From NCBI RefSeq assembly GCF_030463565.1, contig NC_134675.1, positions 15,211,862-15,275,861 on the forward strand: a stretch of 64,000 bases of DNA, in the 5' to 3' direction. Positions 43,031 to 55,893 of the stretch are shown here, one piece after another. The notes below the pieces were generated by a model, which was given only the letters and a program-made list of their open reading frames with translations, ran no database searches and was not told the origin of the DNA. The translations under genes and the position numbers were made by a program. The stretch comes from Pelecanus crispus (taxonomy: Eukaryota > Chordata > Aves > Pelecaniformes > Pelecanidae). Positions within the stretch are counted from its first letter, which is position 1. Every line of letters begins with the position of its first letter.

Positions 43031-46000
43031 GGTTCAAAATATTACAGTTTCAAGTACTAATCTTAGCTAACTAATTTTGTTTTGAAACTGTCTTGTTTGA
43101 GGCATATTCAGAAAAGTTAATTATTCTACATAAACAAAAATCAACCACTGGAGATTATTTTTCAAACTTCAAAAAGAATACAGTGTGCTTGTCAAAAACG
43201 TCTGGCTGCAATCATATTAGCACTTATGATCAAAGAACACAAAATTCTGATTAAAAAAACCTAAAATATGAAATATTTTGAGGAAGTATTTTTTGAGATT
43301 TATTCTATATCCAGTCATAGAATGATTTTTTTTTTCTTAAATGTGTCCTGAAATCTTAGTTCAGAATAACTCTGAAATCAAGTCTTTCTGTTATGTTGGT
43401 TTCCCATAATAAAAATTGAGGCTCACAACCTGTAATATCTTGGTTGTATTGATATTACAAAGGAATTAGGGAAGCCAAGCTCAACTATCATTAGATGAGA
43501 AAAAATATTGAACAGGAATTAAAATATTAATTGTATTGAAACAGCCTGTTAAAATACCTGTTTGAAAGCTTTAAGCCTATATATAACAATGACTTAATCT
43601 TAAGCAGGTCCCAGGGTTTTTCACCCTTTCATCTTAAGCATATTTGTTTCAGAGAATAAGACTTCAATGATTTAATACGTGTGGCTTGGATGACTTGACT
43701 ACTGCAAGTAGCTACTACATTTAGCAAGTAATGACTAGGTTGTTTCATAATGGCCTAAATTAATTAAATGATAGATTGTTGACCAGCAATACGCCTTTCC
43801 CTCCTGTGTTGTGTTACCTCCCAAAGTGTCTAGCTGCTGTGTCTGGGTGGGATTTTGCATGATCTCAGCCAAAATAATGGCTTTTAACCTTTCTAACAGT
43901 TATAACCATTTATGCTAAATAAACAACCTAGAAAAATGAGCCATGGTATTAAGGACTTACCCGTATGTTAAATTGTCCTGGAGTGAGCTTATTGTGGGAA
44001 TTTAAAACGGAATGTCTGTTTTGAATGAGTCCATCTCTGCATGCGTTTTTATTTTGGGGTAGGGAAAGGGATAATTCCTGTGTAAGCAAGCTCCAGATAG
44101 GCCAAAAGTGAGTGCTGTGTTGAGAATTAACAGGGCTAGGTCAAGGATTTTGTAAACTAGTTTGTATCTCTGTTTTTTAAGGAATTCTTGCAAGAACTAT
44201 TAGTGGACATTCTGGTAATTTCAAATTACTGTTCAATACCCTAAGAAGAGTTTCTTCTCTTCCGATTTAATTTCTGCAAAGAACAGTTCTTAGAAGTTTT
44301 CCCATTTACTTTTTAATAATGTAATGAGATTAGTGGATTAGAGCCCTTTTCCTCTGAACTCTTATTTACCTGTAGGTCTTTACTATATTTCTGTCATTTT
44401 ACTGTCTCATTTGCTTTTTTTGCTATATTTGTTGTCATCTCTTCTTGGATATAGTTTTTTTTTTCAGTGAAAATTAACCAGTTGTAGATCTAAATAAAAT
44501 GGACCCATGGCATTTTTTTTTTTTTTAATTGGGAGCTTTCATTACAGGAATACCTATGGATAGTTCTTGAGTACATCTTTTAATACAAAGCTGTAAACAA
44601 AGAAACACAGGAAACACATGGCTTCCGTTGTACAGGATCTCATAAGAGAACAAAATGTGGAATCCCAGTTTGTAGTGACTGAGCTTAGAGCGTAGGAAAT
44701 CCTGCAGCACTGTTAATAACAACACTATCAGGACATCATCCTGGCCATTCTGAACTCCAGAGTTTGCTCACAGATTATCACAAACTTAAACATATGTATA
44801 GCTCATTTATGTAAAGAAATAAAAAAGCTGTATTTAAATTGGATGAAAGATTATCCCACATGAAAACAAAACAAATAATTTCTGCACAATCCTCATTTCC
44901 AAACTGCCTCTGTCCTGAAAGGTTTTCACCAAACTTGCAGTACTGAACAGGTACCAGTTCCTCACTAGACCTCAGACTTAAACTTCTTTGTTTCCCACTT
45001 AGCAGCATTGAGTAGATTTTTCCAACTCCAGTGGTGGAAGAGAAGAACGATAAGCAAAAGCTGTTTCAATGCTGCCATATCCTTGAGTCGCTTGATTCTC
45101 CACTGATCATGCCATGGACTAATTCTTAGTTCCTCTCAGTTCCTAATTCTCATTACTACCTTTATAAGAGAAATCTTTAAATGTCTTTAAGAGATTCCAT
45201 CTTAGTGCCTTGTGAAAGTGTAATTTCTGCCTTTATCCTGGTTTGTTTGGTTAGGTTTTTTTTTATTGGGGAATATATTAGATATATAGTGAACTCCATT
45301 TTTCCATGTGTACATCAAATAAAATTACATTGTTGTCTTTGCTGGAAGCTAGATTCCCCCTCTTCCCCTCCCCCTCTGCCAGTCACAGGCTTTATCCTTT
45401 ATTGTAGAGAGTTCAATGTATCTTTGGTTGCTTTTTCTCTTCATTTACCCTTCTAGCTTAAAAGAGAGAACAGTTGAGAGGCGGCTCCTTCAATAGTTTG
45501 TTGCAATTTGGTCTTGTCTTCCCAGTTGTCTCCCAGGCTCGTGTGCAGTGTTGTCTTAGGGAAGCATTATCTAATCATTGTGCTGCTACAACCGGTATCT
45601 TATTTATCTAAAAGTTTTGTAGTTTAATTTTTAGAACCCTACTTTTTTTCATCCTTTGTTGTTGTTCTTACATTGAGCTTTTATAGCAACAAATAAGGGA
45701 GTTTGGTTTTTTTACTGAGATTTTAATTTGTTTCAAAAAGCTTTTTGCTTATTTGATTCCTTTCAGAAATGCAGTTGAGGAATAGCTGATCATCTAAAAC
45801 TAACCACTATGTAATTAGTTAGCAAGCAGTTTGAGTTTCTGAGCTTCATTTTCAGTGGTGGCCTGAGATCTGCTTGCTGTACTGGAATAATTTGTGGAGG
45901 TCATGATGTGACCTCAGCCAAAGCTGAACTCTGAGTTTGTTCTTGTACTTTTCAGTCTGATTAATTTCTGCTCTGCTCACTTTGATGTTCTGCTCATTTT

Positions 46001-46428
46001 CTGTATAAGATTATTCTTCCCCTAGCTGCTCTACAGACTCCTGGCCTTCTTGAATTGTTCGAAATTACCTTAAGACTCCCAGTCTCCCAAAAAGAGAGGG
46101 ACTACACAGCTTTAAAAAAAATAAAAAGACTGTTGCAGAGCACTTGTCTAACCACCTGCTGAGGTTATAAATATTTGTCTAATAAAAAACTTAAAACATT
46201 CATTTCTGCAAGGAGTTGGGAGAGAAGTTCAACTCTGCACAAAGTAAGTGTTAATCCTGGAAATAATTAAAAATAAAGGGATTTTGAATGGCTGAAATTT
46301 AGAAATGCTGCTTGTGAGGTGTTGTACTACAAAAAGTTGTGTAATATAGCATTTGGCTAGCGTTTGAGATAGTTATAATTATTTTATATTTCAAATATGC
46401 TTAAAATTTGTCATCTGATTTCTTACAG
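43031..46428. other. NDUFS4 intron 3, non-repetitive
   Basis: About 3.4 kb of A+T-rich sequence with T-runs. No exon, RNA gene or repeat family recognised. It ends in the acceptor GATTTCTTACAG of exon 4. Confidence 0.55.
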
Positions 46429-46502
46429 AGCTGATCCTTTATCCAACATGCTTCTTACTTTCTCTACTAAAGAAGATGCCATTGCCTTTGCTGAAAAAAA
46501 TG
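46429..46502 (+). pseudogene. NDUFS4: NDUFS4 exon 4
   Basis: 74 bases encode ADPLSNM then FSTKEDA and FAEKN, highly diagnostic of NDUFS4. The acceptor TTCTTACAG is good and the phase fits exon 3. The donor reads ATATGT after AAAAATG, where GTATGT is expected, a G-to-A change at +1. Confidence 0.95.
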
Positions 46503-49500
46503 ATATGTATTACACATATTAGGTATGAGGGATTCAGCTTTCTATAGACAATCTTGATCTCAAAGTATTATCAACAGAAAAAGTACAGGATAAAGTACCT
46601 TCCCTCTGTTCCACAAAATTTCTAGTGCTCTACCTGAGGAGGAGGAAAACGGGGGGGGGGGATATTTCTGAGCGTGCTGAAGGCATTGAATCTAGGCCTT
46701 CCACTTTCTGGAAAAGTGTTCCAGCCTCTTAACATTACTTTTGCAAGTATCTGCATTTTGAATGAGAACTGAGCCTTGCTTAGGTCTTGGAGGAAAATGA
46801 ATATTAATACTTTATATTTAAGATAAAACCTGAATCCTGGCCATTATATTAATGAGCAAGTTATGTCATCTCTTCAGACATGCTATATTTTGTCCTTTTG
46901 AAATGCAGATTCAAGTAAAATACTTGATTAGTTCAGTGTAGGAAGTTTATGCCTCCACTGAATTAGTAACGAGTCTCCATTGTGTGGGAAAACTACAAAG
47001 AAATTTTACCAACTAAACTAAGGCTATGACTTAGTATTAATATTTATTAGTTCAATATTCACTTAGTTTGCACCCATAATTTTACCATAATTGAGATGTA
47101 CAACACTTTTCTTCGGATACTGGCTTACCTAAATTTTATTTTTATTTAAGGTGGTATAGTTTTATGTGTATGTTATGTGTATACTATTTTCTGTAGTAGT
47201 AGCTTCAGTATCAGATATAACTGGAAATATAAATTTTACAATATTTAGTTCTGCTTTTAGAAAGAAATGAGAAACTCAGGCACACATTTACAATGGAACT
47301 TGGCTTCTAAACTGAGGTATTATTGAAACATGTCTTAAGGCTAGAAACACAGTATTCACACCTCTGTCCTTCCTGTGTGAACCATCCGAGTTTTCCATAA
47401 TAAAATTCTTTAAGAACCTCAACTTAAGTTTCTGCAAATCCTAGATATTGCAGCTATTTTGATACAATTGGGAAACCTACCAATTCTTTCTCAACTAAGA
47501 ACTTCAGGAACCTGAGGCAAGCTATCTTTCTGCCTGTCCCTTCTGATGTGTTTTCTAATGTAGGAATAACAGCACTGAATACAGTAACAGGAGAAATCTC
47601 TGTCCAAAATATGACAGCTAAAGATGGTCTGAAGTCAAAACAAGGAGGAAACACTTGTAACTGGATGAAATTAAAAGTTTAGCCCGTGGACCTAAATTCT
47701 TTTTTGTCCTGTCCAACATCACTGAGGCAGTTATTTAAAAACATACAGCTTTAGTAACAAGGATGCAGAGTTTTCCTACTCCACAATAACCTTTAGTCAG
47801 GTGATGAGGGTGTTCTTCCAGAGGTGATGAAATCTGCTTTCTGTCCACTTGGCTTGTATGACAGGGTTCTGGGCAAGAATAACCTCCCCTACCATTGTGG
47901 TATTTTTATAAAAGTGATCTCTGCTCTCTGTCATGAACAACTGAAGGTGCCTAACTCAAGGAGACTGTTCCAGAGTGTGAAACCTTATCACATACGGCTG
48001 CCTCTTGCAATCAAAAGTTAGATGTAACTAACTCTGTGGATTTTGGATAGCTATGGCAGCCCAAGTCATTGTGCTGGCAGTTGTAAATCTCTTTTGGAGG
48101 CACTCGGATCCTCTCTATCTAGTGTATAAGAAGATGAAGCAATAAATTGGGGCTGTAGATTCCATTCCAGCAGCCAAGTGCCTCAAAGTTAGATGTTATA
48201 ATGCTGAATGCTGCAATACCAAATTCTGTCTCTGGATCTAGTTCTGGCTGTTTACTCAAGCTTATATTTTTAATCGGAACAGTAGGCAAAGTGAGTACTC
48301 TCACAGATGGAAAGAATATGTTTTTAAAACATCTATTCCAGTATTTCTTATGGAGAATAGTTAACTTGGAAATTAACATTGGTTCAGCCTAATAAACACA
48401 AAGAAAATGTTTGTGTGACGTTTGTGACTACACAAAATTGAGGCACAGTGACATGACAACTTGTGTATCTTATGAAACATGTTTTGATGTGTAGATGTAT
48501 CTTGAGTGTTTTCTGTGAATATCTTAAATGCAAAAATTCAGATATATGTTAAACCTTTTAGGATTTATCAAGTTTTTGTTTTAAAACTAAGGAAGAAATG
48601 TATTATCTTATTAGTATCAGTTAAAACTGCATACATACCCACTTCTAGCTACAACTCAAGTTTCTCAACTTTGAGTGAAATGTTGCCGCTAAAGAGACCA
48701 AACTTTGGCATATTGAGTGCTGCCCTGGCAACTTTCCAGGCACTTGGAGGCTGCAACCAATTTGTATTTTGATTTACATAAACACTAATGTCTCCACCTC
48801 TTCTTTTCTGACATTTTTTTAGCATTTCTCTTGCTTAACTGTCACATAATTTACTTGTCTACTGTCATTTCATTCCCTTCTCTTTTACTCCTAATTTTTT
48901 ATGTTCTTATAAAAATGTTAAGTATTAAACTCCTTTCCAACATTGGAGGTTTGGGGTTTTTTTGCTCTTCCTTTCTTTGGTCCTCCCACCCTTCTTTTTT
49001 TCTCTAGCTTTCCAAGGTCTCCGTTCTCTCCCAACCTTTTTGGATTGATCTTCTGTATACTTTTTTTTTTCCATTTTACCTTATCTTTATTTCTTTCCCA
49101 ACTTTTTCATTTCCTGTCCCAGCATACACAGAGCCTTAGTGTTTCTGTGATGCTATGGAGTTGTGGAGCCATGAACTTGCAGGACTGCATACAGCAACCA
49201 TCAGTGTTCCCTGCTGAGCTTCTCACTGATGACTGTCAAGTTTTTTGCAGGAATAATGAAAGTGGAGGTATGCAGTATGGTGAAGTCTCTCAATTGTGAG
49301 AATGGGCACATCACATCTATGGCATTTCAGTATTCTCTGCTGCCAACTACAAAGGAATAAACTAGTGGATGCCTATCTGGAGAAAAAGATATTAAAGTTA
49401 AAAGTTTTAAGTTGCATTTGCTCTATATTGTATGCTGAGAATATTTAGAATTCTCTTTGTTTCTTTTCTCCTCCCACCCCCCACCATTTCCCCTATAACC

Positions 49501-49505
49501 TCCAG
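46503..49505. other. NDUFS4 intron 4
   Basis: About 3 kb of A+T-rich sequence, no repeat family recognised. A G-run of 10 lies near 46650, and a pyrimidine-rich stretch at 48945-49120. It ends in CCTATAACCTCCAG at exon 5. Confidence 0.55.
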
Positions 49506-49609
49506 GCTGGAGCTTTGACGTTGAAGAGAAGAAGATTCCAAAACCTAAATCCAAGTTTTATGGTGCAAACTTTTCTTGGAACAAAAGAACAAGGGTATCT
49601 ACAAAATAG
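49506..49609 (+). pseudogene. NDUFS4: NDUFS4 exon 5, C-terminus and stop
   Basis: Encodes [16 protein letters not shown] then [16 protein letters not shown] and TAG (49607-49609), the conserved C-terminus including the Arg-Val-Ser-Thr-Lys end. The reading frame here is intact. The first two bases GC complete the Gly codon begun by exon 4. Confidence 0.96.
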
Positions 49610-49688
49610 GTTGGCATTGGCTGTCTTTGTGAATATAGTCAGCTGTGCTATATTTATAGTCCATGTATAATACAACTCTTAATCTCCT

Positions 49689-49694
49689 AATAAA
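49689..49694 (+). promoter_or_regulatory. NDUFS4: NDUFS4 poly(A) signal
   Basis: AATAAA lies 80 bases after the stop codon. A short 3' UTR of this size is normal for NDUFS4. Confidence 0.75.
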
Positions 49695-51797
49695 TTTGAC
49701 CTTTAAACTACAGATGCATTTTGTGATGTCTATTTAAAATGTTTTTGATGTCTCCGATTGAACCTGTTACAAACTTCCCTATATAGAGAGGAGATTTGGG
49801 GTGTTCATACTTCTAAAAAATTGCTGTACTAGGAATCTATCAAAAGGAATGTTTGAAATCAGCTGCAACCTTAAAGATTATGGTTTATCTTTGATGGTAA
49901 TTTTATATTCACTATCTTGTTTAAACTTATCAGCCTTGCATATACAAATTGAAGCTGGGTTCTTTTCTTTCTCTTTATATACAAGAGAAGTTTGTCAATC
50001 GTAGAGCAATGTATGATATACAATACTTAACATTTGAGTATAACTTATACTATTCTGTATAAATATATGCTATATAAGCTCCTTTCTGCCCAAATTAATA
50101 TTGTCATTATTCCAGAAGCATTCATGACTTGAATAGAAACCACTGGTTTTTTGTGTTGAATATGTGGGAGGTTTAATCCAAAAGATCGAGATTGCAATTG
50201 TTTCTCTGTGATGCTCTTCAAAAGTGAAACAAAGCCAGTTAAATATTCACAAATTAAGTCAGAAGTGTGTTGGGTGCCTCACACAGCATCAGCATATACT
50301 GATTTTATAATTCTATTTTTTATTGCTAGTTACATGTATATCTGCATTGAGGTTTCCTGTTGCCTAACGAGATGTGGTGATAGCATCTCAGCCTTAACAT
50401 TGAATATATAGCCTAAACTCAGTTTGTCTTACATGACACTAAATCATTAATTATAATAATGCACAATATTATGTTTGGAATCCTTGGTCTTACATATCTA
50501 TGGCTTTTGATTTATTCACTTTTCCTTTAACTTGTAATTGAGATATCAACACATGATTAGTGTTGGGGGAAGGGTACACCATTTTCATATGCAACTGAGA
50601 GTTTTATCCCAACTGTCACATAAGAAACAGTTGAGACAGCTCTCTTCACATAAATCACAAGAATGGTATAAGTGCTATGCTATAAGTATTCCAGCTAAGC
50701 TTAATATGCTGATCTTACTAAAGAGACAGTAATAAGAAAAGCCATTCAGTTATTTTTTTTCTTTCATCTTTTGCAAGTGAGGAGCAGCAAGATCTTACTT
50801 TAATGGTCTTAAAGCTTTGTAAGATAGTTGCCAACATTAAAATTGAAAAGTGCTTGGGTATCTAATGCAGCAGATGCACAGCTTGATTTTTGAAATTACG
50901 TAGTCCAGGGAAATGACTGCTAAATATTTGATACCTATCATTATCTTTGGACACCTAATACATGAAGTTGCTGTATGTTAATCTATACTTCTCGTAACTG
51001 GAATCAATTTCACATAGAGCACAGTTTCTTTGTTTTGTTTGTCCAGCTAAGATAATGGAAATATTCAAAGGAGAATTCGTTAAGTCCTATCCCTTCCCTT
51101 TCCTAAGAAAGCTTTTTTTTTTTCCTTAAATGTGTATGTTCATTATGATTCTGTAGCATGCATCCCACCTTGAAGTCTTTAATTCATGTTTGAGCCCAGA
51201 CCTTCTTTTCCTCTGACCACTTTCCTCAGACTTGGATTTTTTTCTGCTGTTGGATGTAGGGCTTCTTGAGAATGAGCATGCTGACAGTGGAAGAGTTGAT
51301 TATTGTTGCTATAGTCTTCAAACCCTAGAAATGAAATTGAGTGCAAGAGCTTGCAGAAGACAAAAGATCAGTGCCAATAGGAGTATATTTTAGAGATTAA
51401 AAAAATCTGCTAGATATTAAACATCATTCTCCTTTCATTAACTTATCAGAATACTACAGCACTAGGCTTGAACTGAAATTGTACAAGATGATCTGACCAT
51501 CTTTAGTCAAGTTCCTTCAGAAGTGAATGTTTCATTGGTGAACTCCAGCTTTTATCTATACTACAGTGTGTTATAACAGGTAACATTGCTCCCAATTCTA
51601 GAATATGTCAAAACAAAAGACACAACAGGTAAACTACCATAATTAGTTGTTTTAGTATCCTCAACCATTGATCTGAATATTGAAATCTAAAGTGATTTTT
51701 GAGGACTCAAGGTTAATATAAATGCTGAATGAGATTAGAGAGTCATCTTGGTGGTAGATGTAGCTGTGCTGCATCCAACTAATCAAAGCTTTTCCTG
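49695..51797. other. Downstream flank of NDUFS4
   Basis: About 2.1 kb of A+T-rich sequence without a recognised feature. In vertebrates ARL15 is the next gene beyond NDUFS4; I saw none of its exons. Confidence 0.5.
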
Positions 51798-52956
51798 TGT
51801 CACGAATGCAGGTTTGTAAATCCTGCTGATTATGTCAATTTACTATGAATGAGTGACTTTACACAGTTTGATTTAGTAACAGTTAGAATTTACTTGTAGC
51901 AAATTGCAGAATTTGATTGTAATATTTTTAATAGCACTCAATCATCAATGATTAATAAAGTGATTAGATAAAATTGATCAAAACAGTGACTTAGTTACAG
52001 ATTCGAAGATGGCAAGGTTCACTCTATTACTACATGGAAGCGCATAAAGGAAAATTAAATTACACCGAGTTGGAATGATTCGTAAAGGGATTGCGTATGT
52101 AGGGGATAAGGAGTACCCTCCCGTTGAGTCACGAGGTTTAGAATAGACCCCCTTGCTTTCTAAACTCCTTCTCAGAGAGGAGTCTAGGTGCGGCTGGGCC
52201 CACTCTTAGTCTCAGACTTGGTCAACGGTTTAGGAGAGTAATGCTATAAGAACAGTACAGCAATATAAAACTCCTTTTAAAATTAAATCATACATCTACA
52301 GACTACTTAAACTGATTCACACACACGAACATGAATGCATATATGAAAATGGTATACCTGTTAAAAATTCCCCTCGAGTTCAGTGAAATACTCACGTCTA
52401 ATGTCTTGGCATTTCTCAAAGGGCGAGGGTTGAGCCTCGAGGAGTGAAGGGTTTCAGCCCAGGCTCCACTGTCAGTCTTCGGCAATGGATTTCTGGTTGT
52501 AGCAAACTTTCTGAGTTTGCTGGCTCTGAGAGGCGTCTCGCTCAGAGGGAGATGCTGGTGCAGCCCGCGGCAGTCCAGGAGAGCTCCAAGGGCCTCACTT
52601 AGGACTGCTGTTTATAGGATTGTGAGATGATTGACTTTAATCACCAGTAAATTTCCATCCGAGCCACAATTCAGGTTGGTAGTTGCTGGAATTCCAGTAA
52701 CGATGATACCAGTCTGTTTCAAGGCTGTCTGGGGTAGCTGTTTGTTCTCGTTCCCCTCGTTAGCCATAATATGAAGATTTTGATAAGGACAGGGCCGCTG
52801 TCTGCTTCAGCCATGTAGGAGTTTCTGGTACAATTAAGGGGCGCTTAACTGACCAACTCGCTACACAAAAGCTGTGGCCTGGAATTCCTGAGATTGTAAA
52901 GTGGCCGAAGAGAAAGGAAAAAAAAGGGGGGGGGGGGGGGGGAATGCACCACCACA
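51798..52956 (-). repeat. Solo LTR of ERV-B family
   Basis: A 1159-bp LTR from TGTCACGAATG to CACCACCACA on the + strand, flanked by a perfect duplication TCCTG (51793-51797 and 52957-52961). It aligns along its length with ERV-B 3' LTR (4304-5465), including the A/G homopurine tract near 52917-52942. It is oriented on the minus strand, as inferred from the env-bearing copy. Confidence 0.94.
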
Positions 52957-52969
52957 TCCTGGCAGTAAT

Positions 52970-53124
52970 ATTTCAAACTTCTGGAAGTATTCGGGACATG
53001 GTTTAGTCTAGTCTACCCTTGATTGGTTTAGTGTGGACTTGGTAGTGTAGGTTAATGGTTGGACTGGATGATCTTAAAGGTCTTTTCCAACCTAAACAAT
53101 TCTATAATTCTATAATTCTATAAA
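52970..53124 (+). mobile_element. CR1 3'-end fragment
   Basis: CR1 3' UTR from GGGACATGGTTTAGTC to the terminal repeats ATTCTATAATTCTATA. It is about 150 bp with a small internal deletion near 52985. It lies immediately beside the ERV-B-family solo LTR. Confidence 0.88.
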
Positions 53125-55338
53125 GTATCAAACTCCTTCATGGGGAAAGAAAAAAATTTAAGTTCCCAAACAAATAAAACATTTCATTTACCCAACAGAC
53201 TTTGCAAGCCTTATCAGGTAGCTTACAACCTTATAAAACAATAACAAACAAAAGAGTATTAAAGAATTACAAGACAACTGCATGCAAGCACTATAGAGCA
53301 GCCTTACATAGATGTTATGGTTACATTCTCATATTGAGCTGTGTAGATTTGAGAGACTGTTCCTTGCAGTTCTGTAGCTTCCATTATTGTGGAAAGCCTT
53401 ATGAAAAAAACTAACAGGGGATCATCTGAAGTAGTTTACACTTGGACTTGTGTAATTTGTTGTGTGAAGGAGTTCTGGAGGCAGAACTCTGCTACTTGAC
53501 AAAGTCCTTTCCCAGTTTTAACAAATTAGGCCATTGTATCACCAGTTTTCTGAAAAAGGCTTATTATCTGTCATTGCTGTCTCAGCAAGCTACATGTCAC
53601 AATGACATCTGGATTATTCCTGTCAAGTCTGGGTGAAAGTTCCTTCTTTTAAGAAAGTTTGGAATTCGTTTTTGTGTACATACACTGGTTGGACATGCAC
53701 ATTTGTGTAACTAGCCTGTTGGAGTAGCATGTGGTCTTACAAGTGTTCGTATGTCTTATTTTGTGGGCATAGGGATACATGGAATTCCAGACTTCCCAAA
53801 GTTTTCCACATAACTCCTGGTGTCTGTCAGATAATCTCCACTGAACCTTGGTGGAGCTGTCTGAGATATTAGTGGTCCCAAAGATGTGTGTAGATACAAG
53901 CCAGCAATAATCTCTGAAGAAATTGAGCCATGTAGGAAGACATCATAATCTTTTTCCTCCCATATGCTACTACTTTTACTTCCATCAGCTCTACAAGGTA
54001 TGTGGCACATATTTTTTTTTTTTTTCTTTTGTGTCTCTTGACCATATGAAAATTTTTATACACAGGTTTTGGAAAGTTGGCCACTCCAGTACTATAATTT
54101 CTCTTTAAAACCAGGAATGTTTTGGTGAAATTTTAACTTTACTAATAAACTCAATTTTTTCTTTTACCCTGCATTTGCATTTCCCCCTCTCTGCCACCTT
54201 TTCCCCAAGTTCCTTGCAATTAATTCTGTTCTGTTAAATGTATGCCTGTTTACATCAATTCAGTGACGAGCCACAGAAAAACAAACAAAATCAACCCTGT
54301 TTAGCTGTCTTCTGAATGCTCAGAATGGTCCTAATCTTTATATTTTATGGCATTTCTCTTAACTAAGCCAAATTGAAATGCTGGAAGTAAATGCTCCCCA
54401 TCCTATTGCTTGACTACAGATAACAATATCTAAAATACCCTTTGCAGTATTGGACTCCCTGCAAGATGTGGGTGCATACCTGCATATATTTTGATATATT
54501 TGCATAGTTATGTTGTAATGAAATATGCAAGGTACTACGTTATTTTGAAAATTGGTAGCATTCATAATTCCAATGAACAATTTTTTTATTGTAACGAAGG
54601 TCCTGCAACTCTCAAAATCATGATGTTGTAATGGAACCTAAAGACTGTCAGGAAGCTGAGTTTCAGATTTCTAGCAGTGTATTCCTTAACTGTGCAGTTT
54701 GATGGATAATTTTAAACAAATCAGACTATTAAGTGATATTATGAAATGGAAAATTTAATTACCCTTATCTGCAAAGTTTTGTCATGTGGAAGAAAAGGAG
54801 AAGCTAATTTGGACTAATTTTAGCTTTTGCCTGTAATTTCACACCAGGAACGTGGAACGTGTATAGTTTGGTTTTGCCAAAGATACAGTTATCTGACCTT
54901 ATGTTTGGTATTGGGCATTCCAGCATATTTTGTTATTCCAAAAAGAACAAAAGTGCAAATAAAGAAACCTGAAATATCCTAAAAAAAAAAAATATTTTTA
55001 GACACTTGTACAGTAAATTATGGTAGGTCTGGTAAGGCAGCTTGCTTTGATAAGTTCTTGTTCTTCCTACATTCTTAGAGGGATGTATTTTTAATTGGTA
55101 CTTGATTAATGCTGGAGTATATCACCAATATCAGAAGATTTCTGAAACAAATGTGCCTACAGCAGCTTAACACAACAAAAAAAAAAGTAAATTATTTGGA
55201 AATTGTATTAAAATGTGAATTTCAACTGGGTTTAAAATACCGATTCTTCACATCAATGTCAATCATGAGGTATCATAGAAAGGTCCTAGTCTTGAAACCT
55301 TCCTGCACAGAAGATGTGAATGAAAACCTTTTTGGAAA
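53125..55338. other. No feature recognised
   Basis: About 2.2 kb of A+T-rich sequence with no gene or repeat family that I can identify. Confidence 0.5.
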
Positions 55339-55476
55339 CCTTGACTTAGTGTAAGCACTGCTCAGCAACAACTAAAACATCAGTGTGTTACCAAATTATT
55401 CTCATCATAAATCCAAAACACAGCACTATGCCAGCTACTAGGAGGAAAATTAACTCTCCCAGCTGAAACCAGGACA
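55339..55476 (-). repeat. ERV-D 3' LTR fragment
   Basis: The fragment starts at CCTTGACTTAGTG, inside the LTR, and runs to its end CCAGGACA. About 420 bases are missing compared with the LTR at 61944-62505. Confidence 0.87.
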
Positions 55477-55893
55477 CTATTCACGCCTTATTCTATACCA
55501 TCTACGTCATGCCAGGGTCCCACACTTTACAATACATTCCAATTAATCGCCACCACTCTCCCTGTCTCGATATATGCACACAGATATCATTCCCTTAGTC
55601 TATGGGCATTGAGTTCATTTAGTCCATGACTTTGGGCTCCATCTGTCATCACAGTCTTTCAGGGCAGGAGAGGTGGTGTGCAGTGTTGGACTGTTGCATG
55701 CTGAAGCCAGTTCTGGTTCAATTGCTGCTGCACTTGTCTGGTTCTATCACTGCTGCACTTTGCTCGGTTTCATCAAAATTCATTCTTCATTAATTTGGGT
55801 GATTCTTGCTGATATATGGCTGATATGGCATATAGCCACCATAAAAGAGATGACATACAGTATTATATAGCAATTAACATCATACAATTCAGT
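55477..55893 (-). other. ERV-D 3' non-coding tail
   Basis: Homologous to 1048-1514 of ERV-A, with a decayed purine tract (minus strand GAATAAGGCGTGAATAG) beside the LTR. It contains no gene. Confidence 0.65.

Larger units (their letters stand above)
21157..49694 (+). pseudogene. NDUFS4: NDUFS4 unprocessed pseudogene (exons 2-5)
   Basis: NDUFS4 is the 18-kDa accessory subunit of mitochondrial complex I (NADH:ubiquinone oxidoreductase), needed for assembly of the matrix arm. Exons 2, 3, 4 and 5 lie in order with introns of about 18, 6 and 3 kb, so this is not a retrocopy. Lesions are a TGA in exon 2, an LTR inside exon 3, donors AT for GT after exons 3 and 4, and several changes at usually invariant residues (for example ECWENP for the usual Arg, RKFHIF). 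Phases of all exon joints are consistent with the known gene. Exon 1, with the mitochondrial targeting peptide, is not found. Possible origins: W gametolog, germline-restricted copy or segmental duplicate. Confidence 0.93.

Noticed and set aside
49695-51797. ARL15 exons downstream of NDUFS4
   Set aside because: Expected from vertebrate gene order, but I recognised no coding match in this part of the window.
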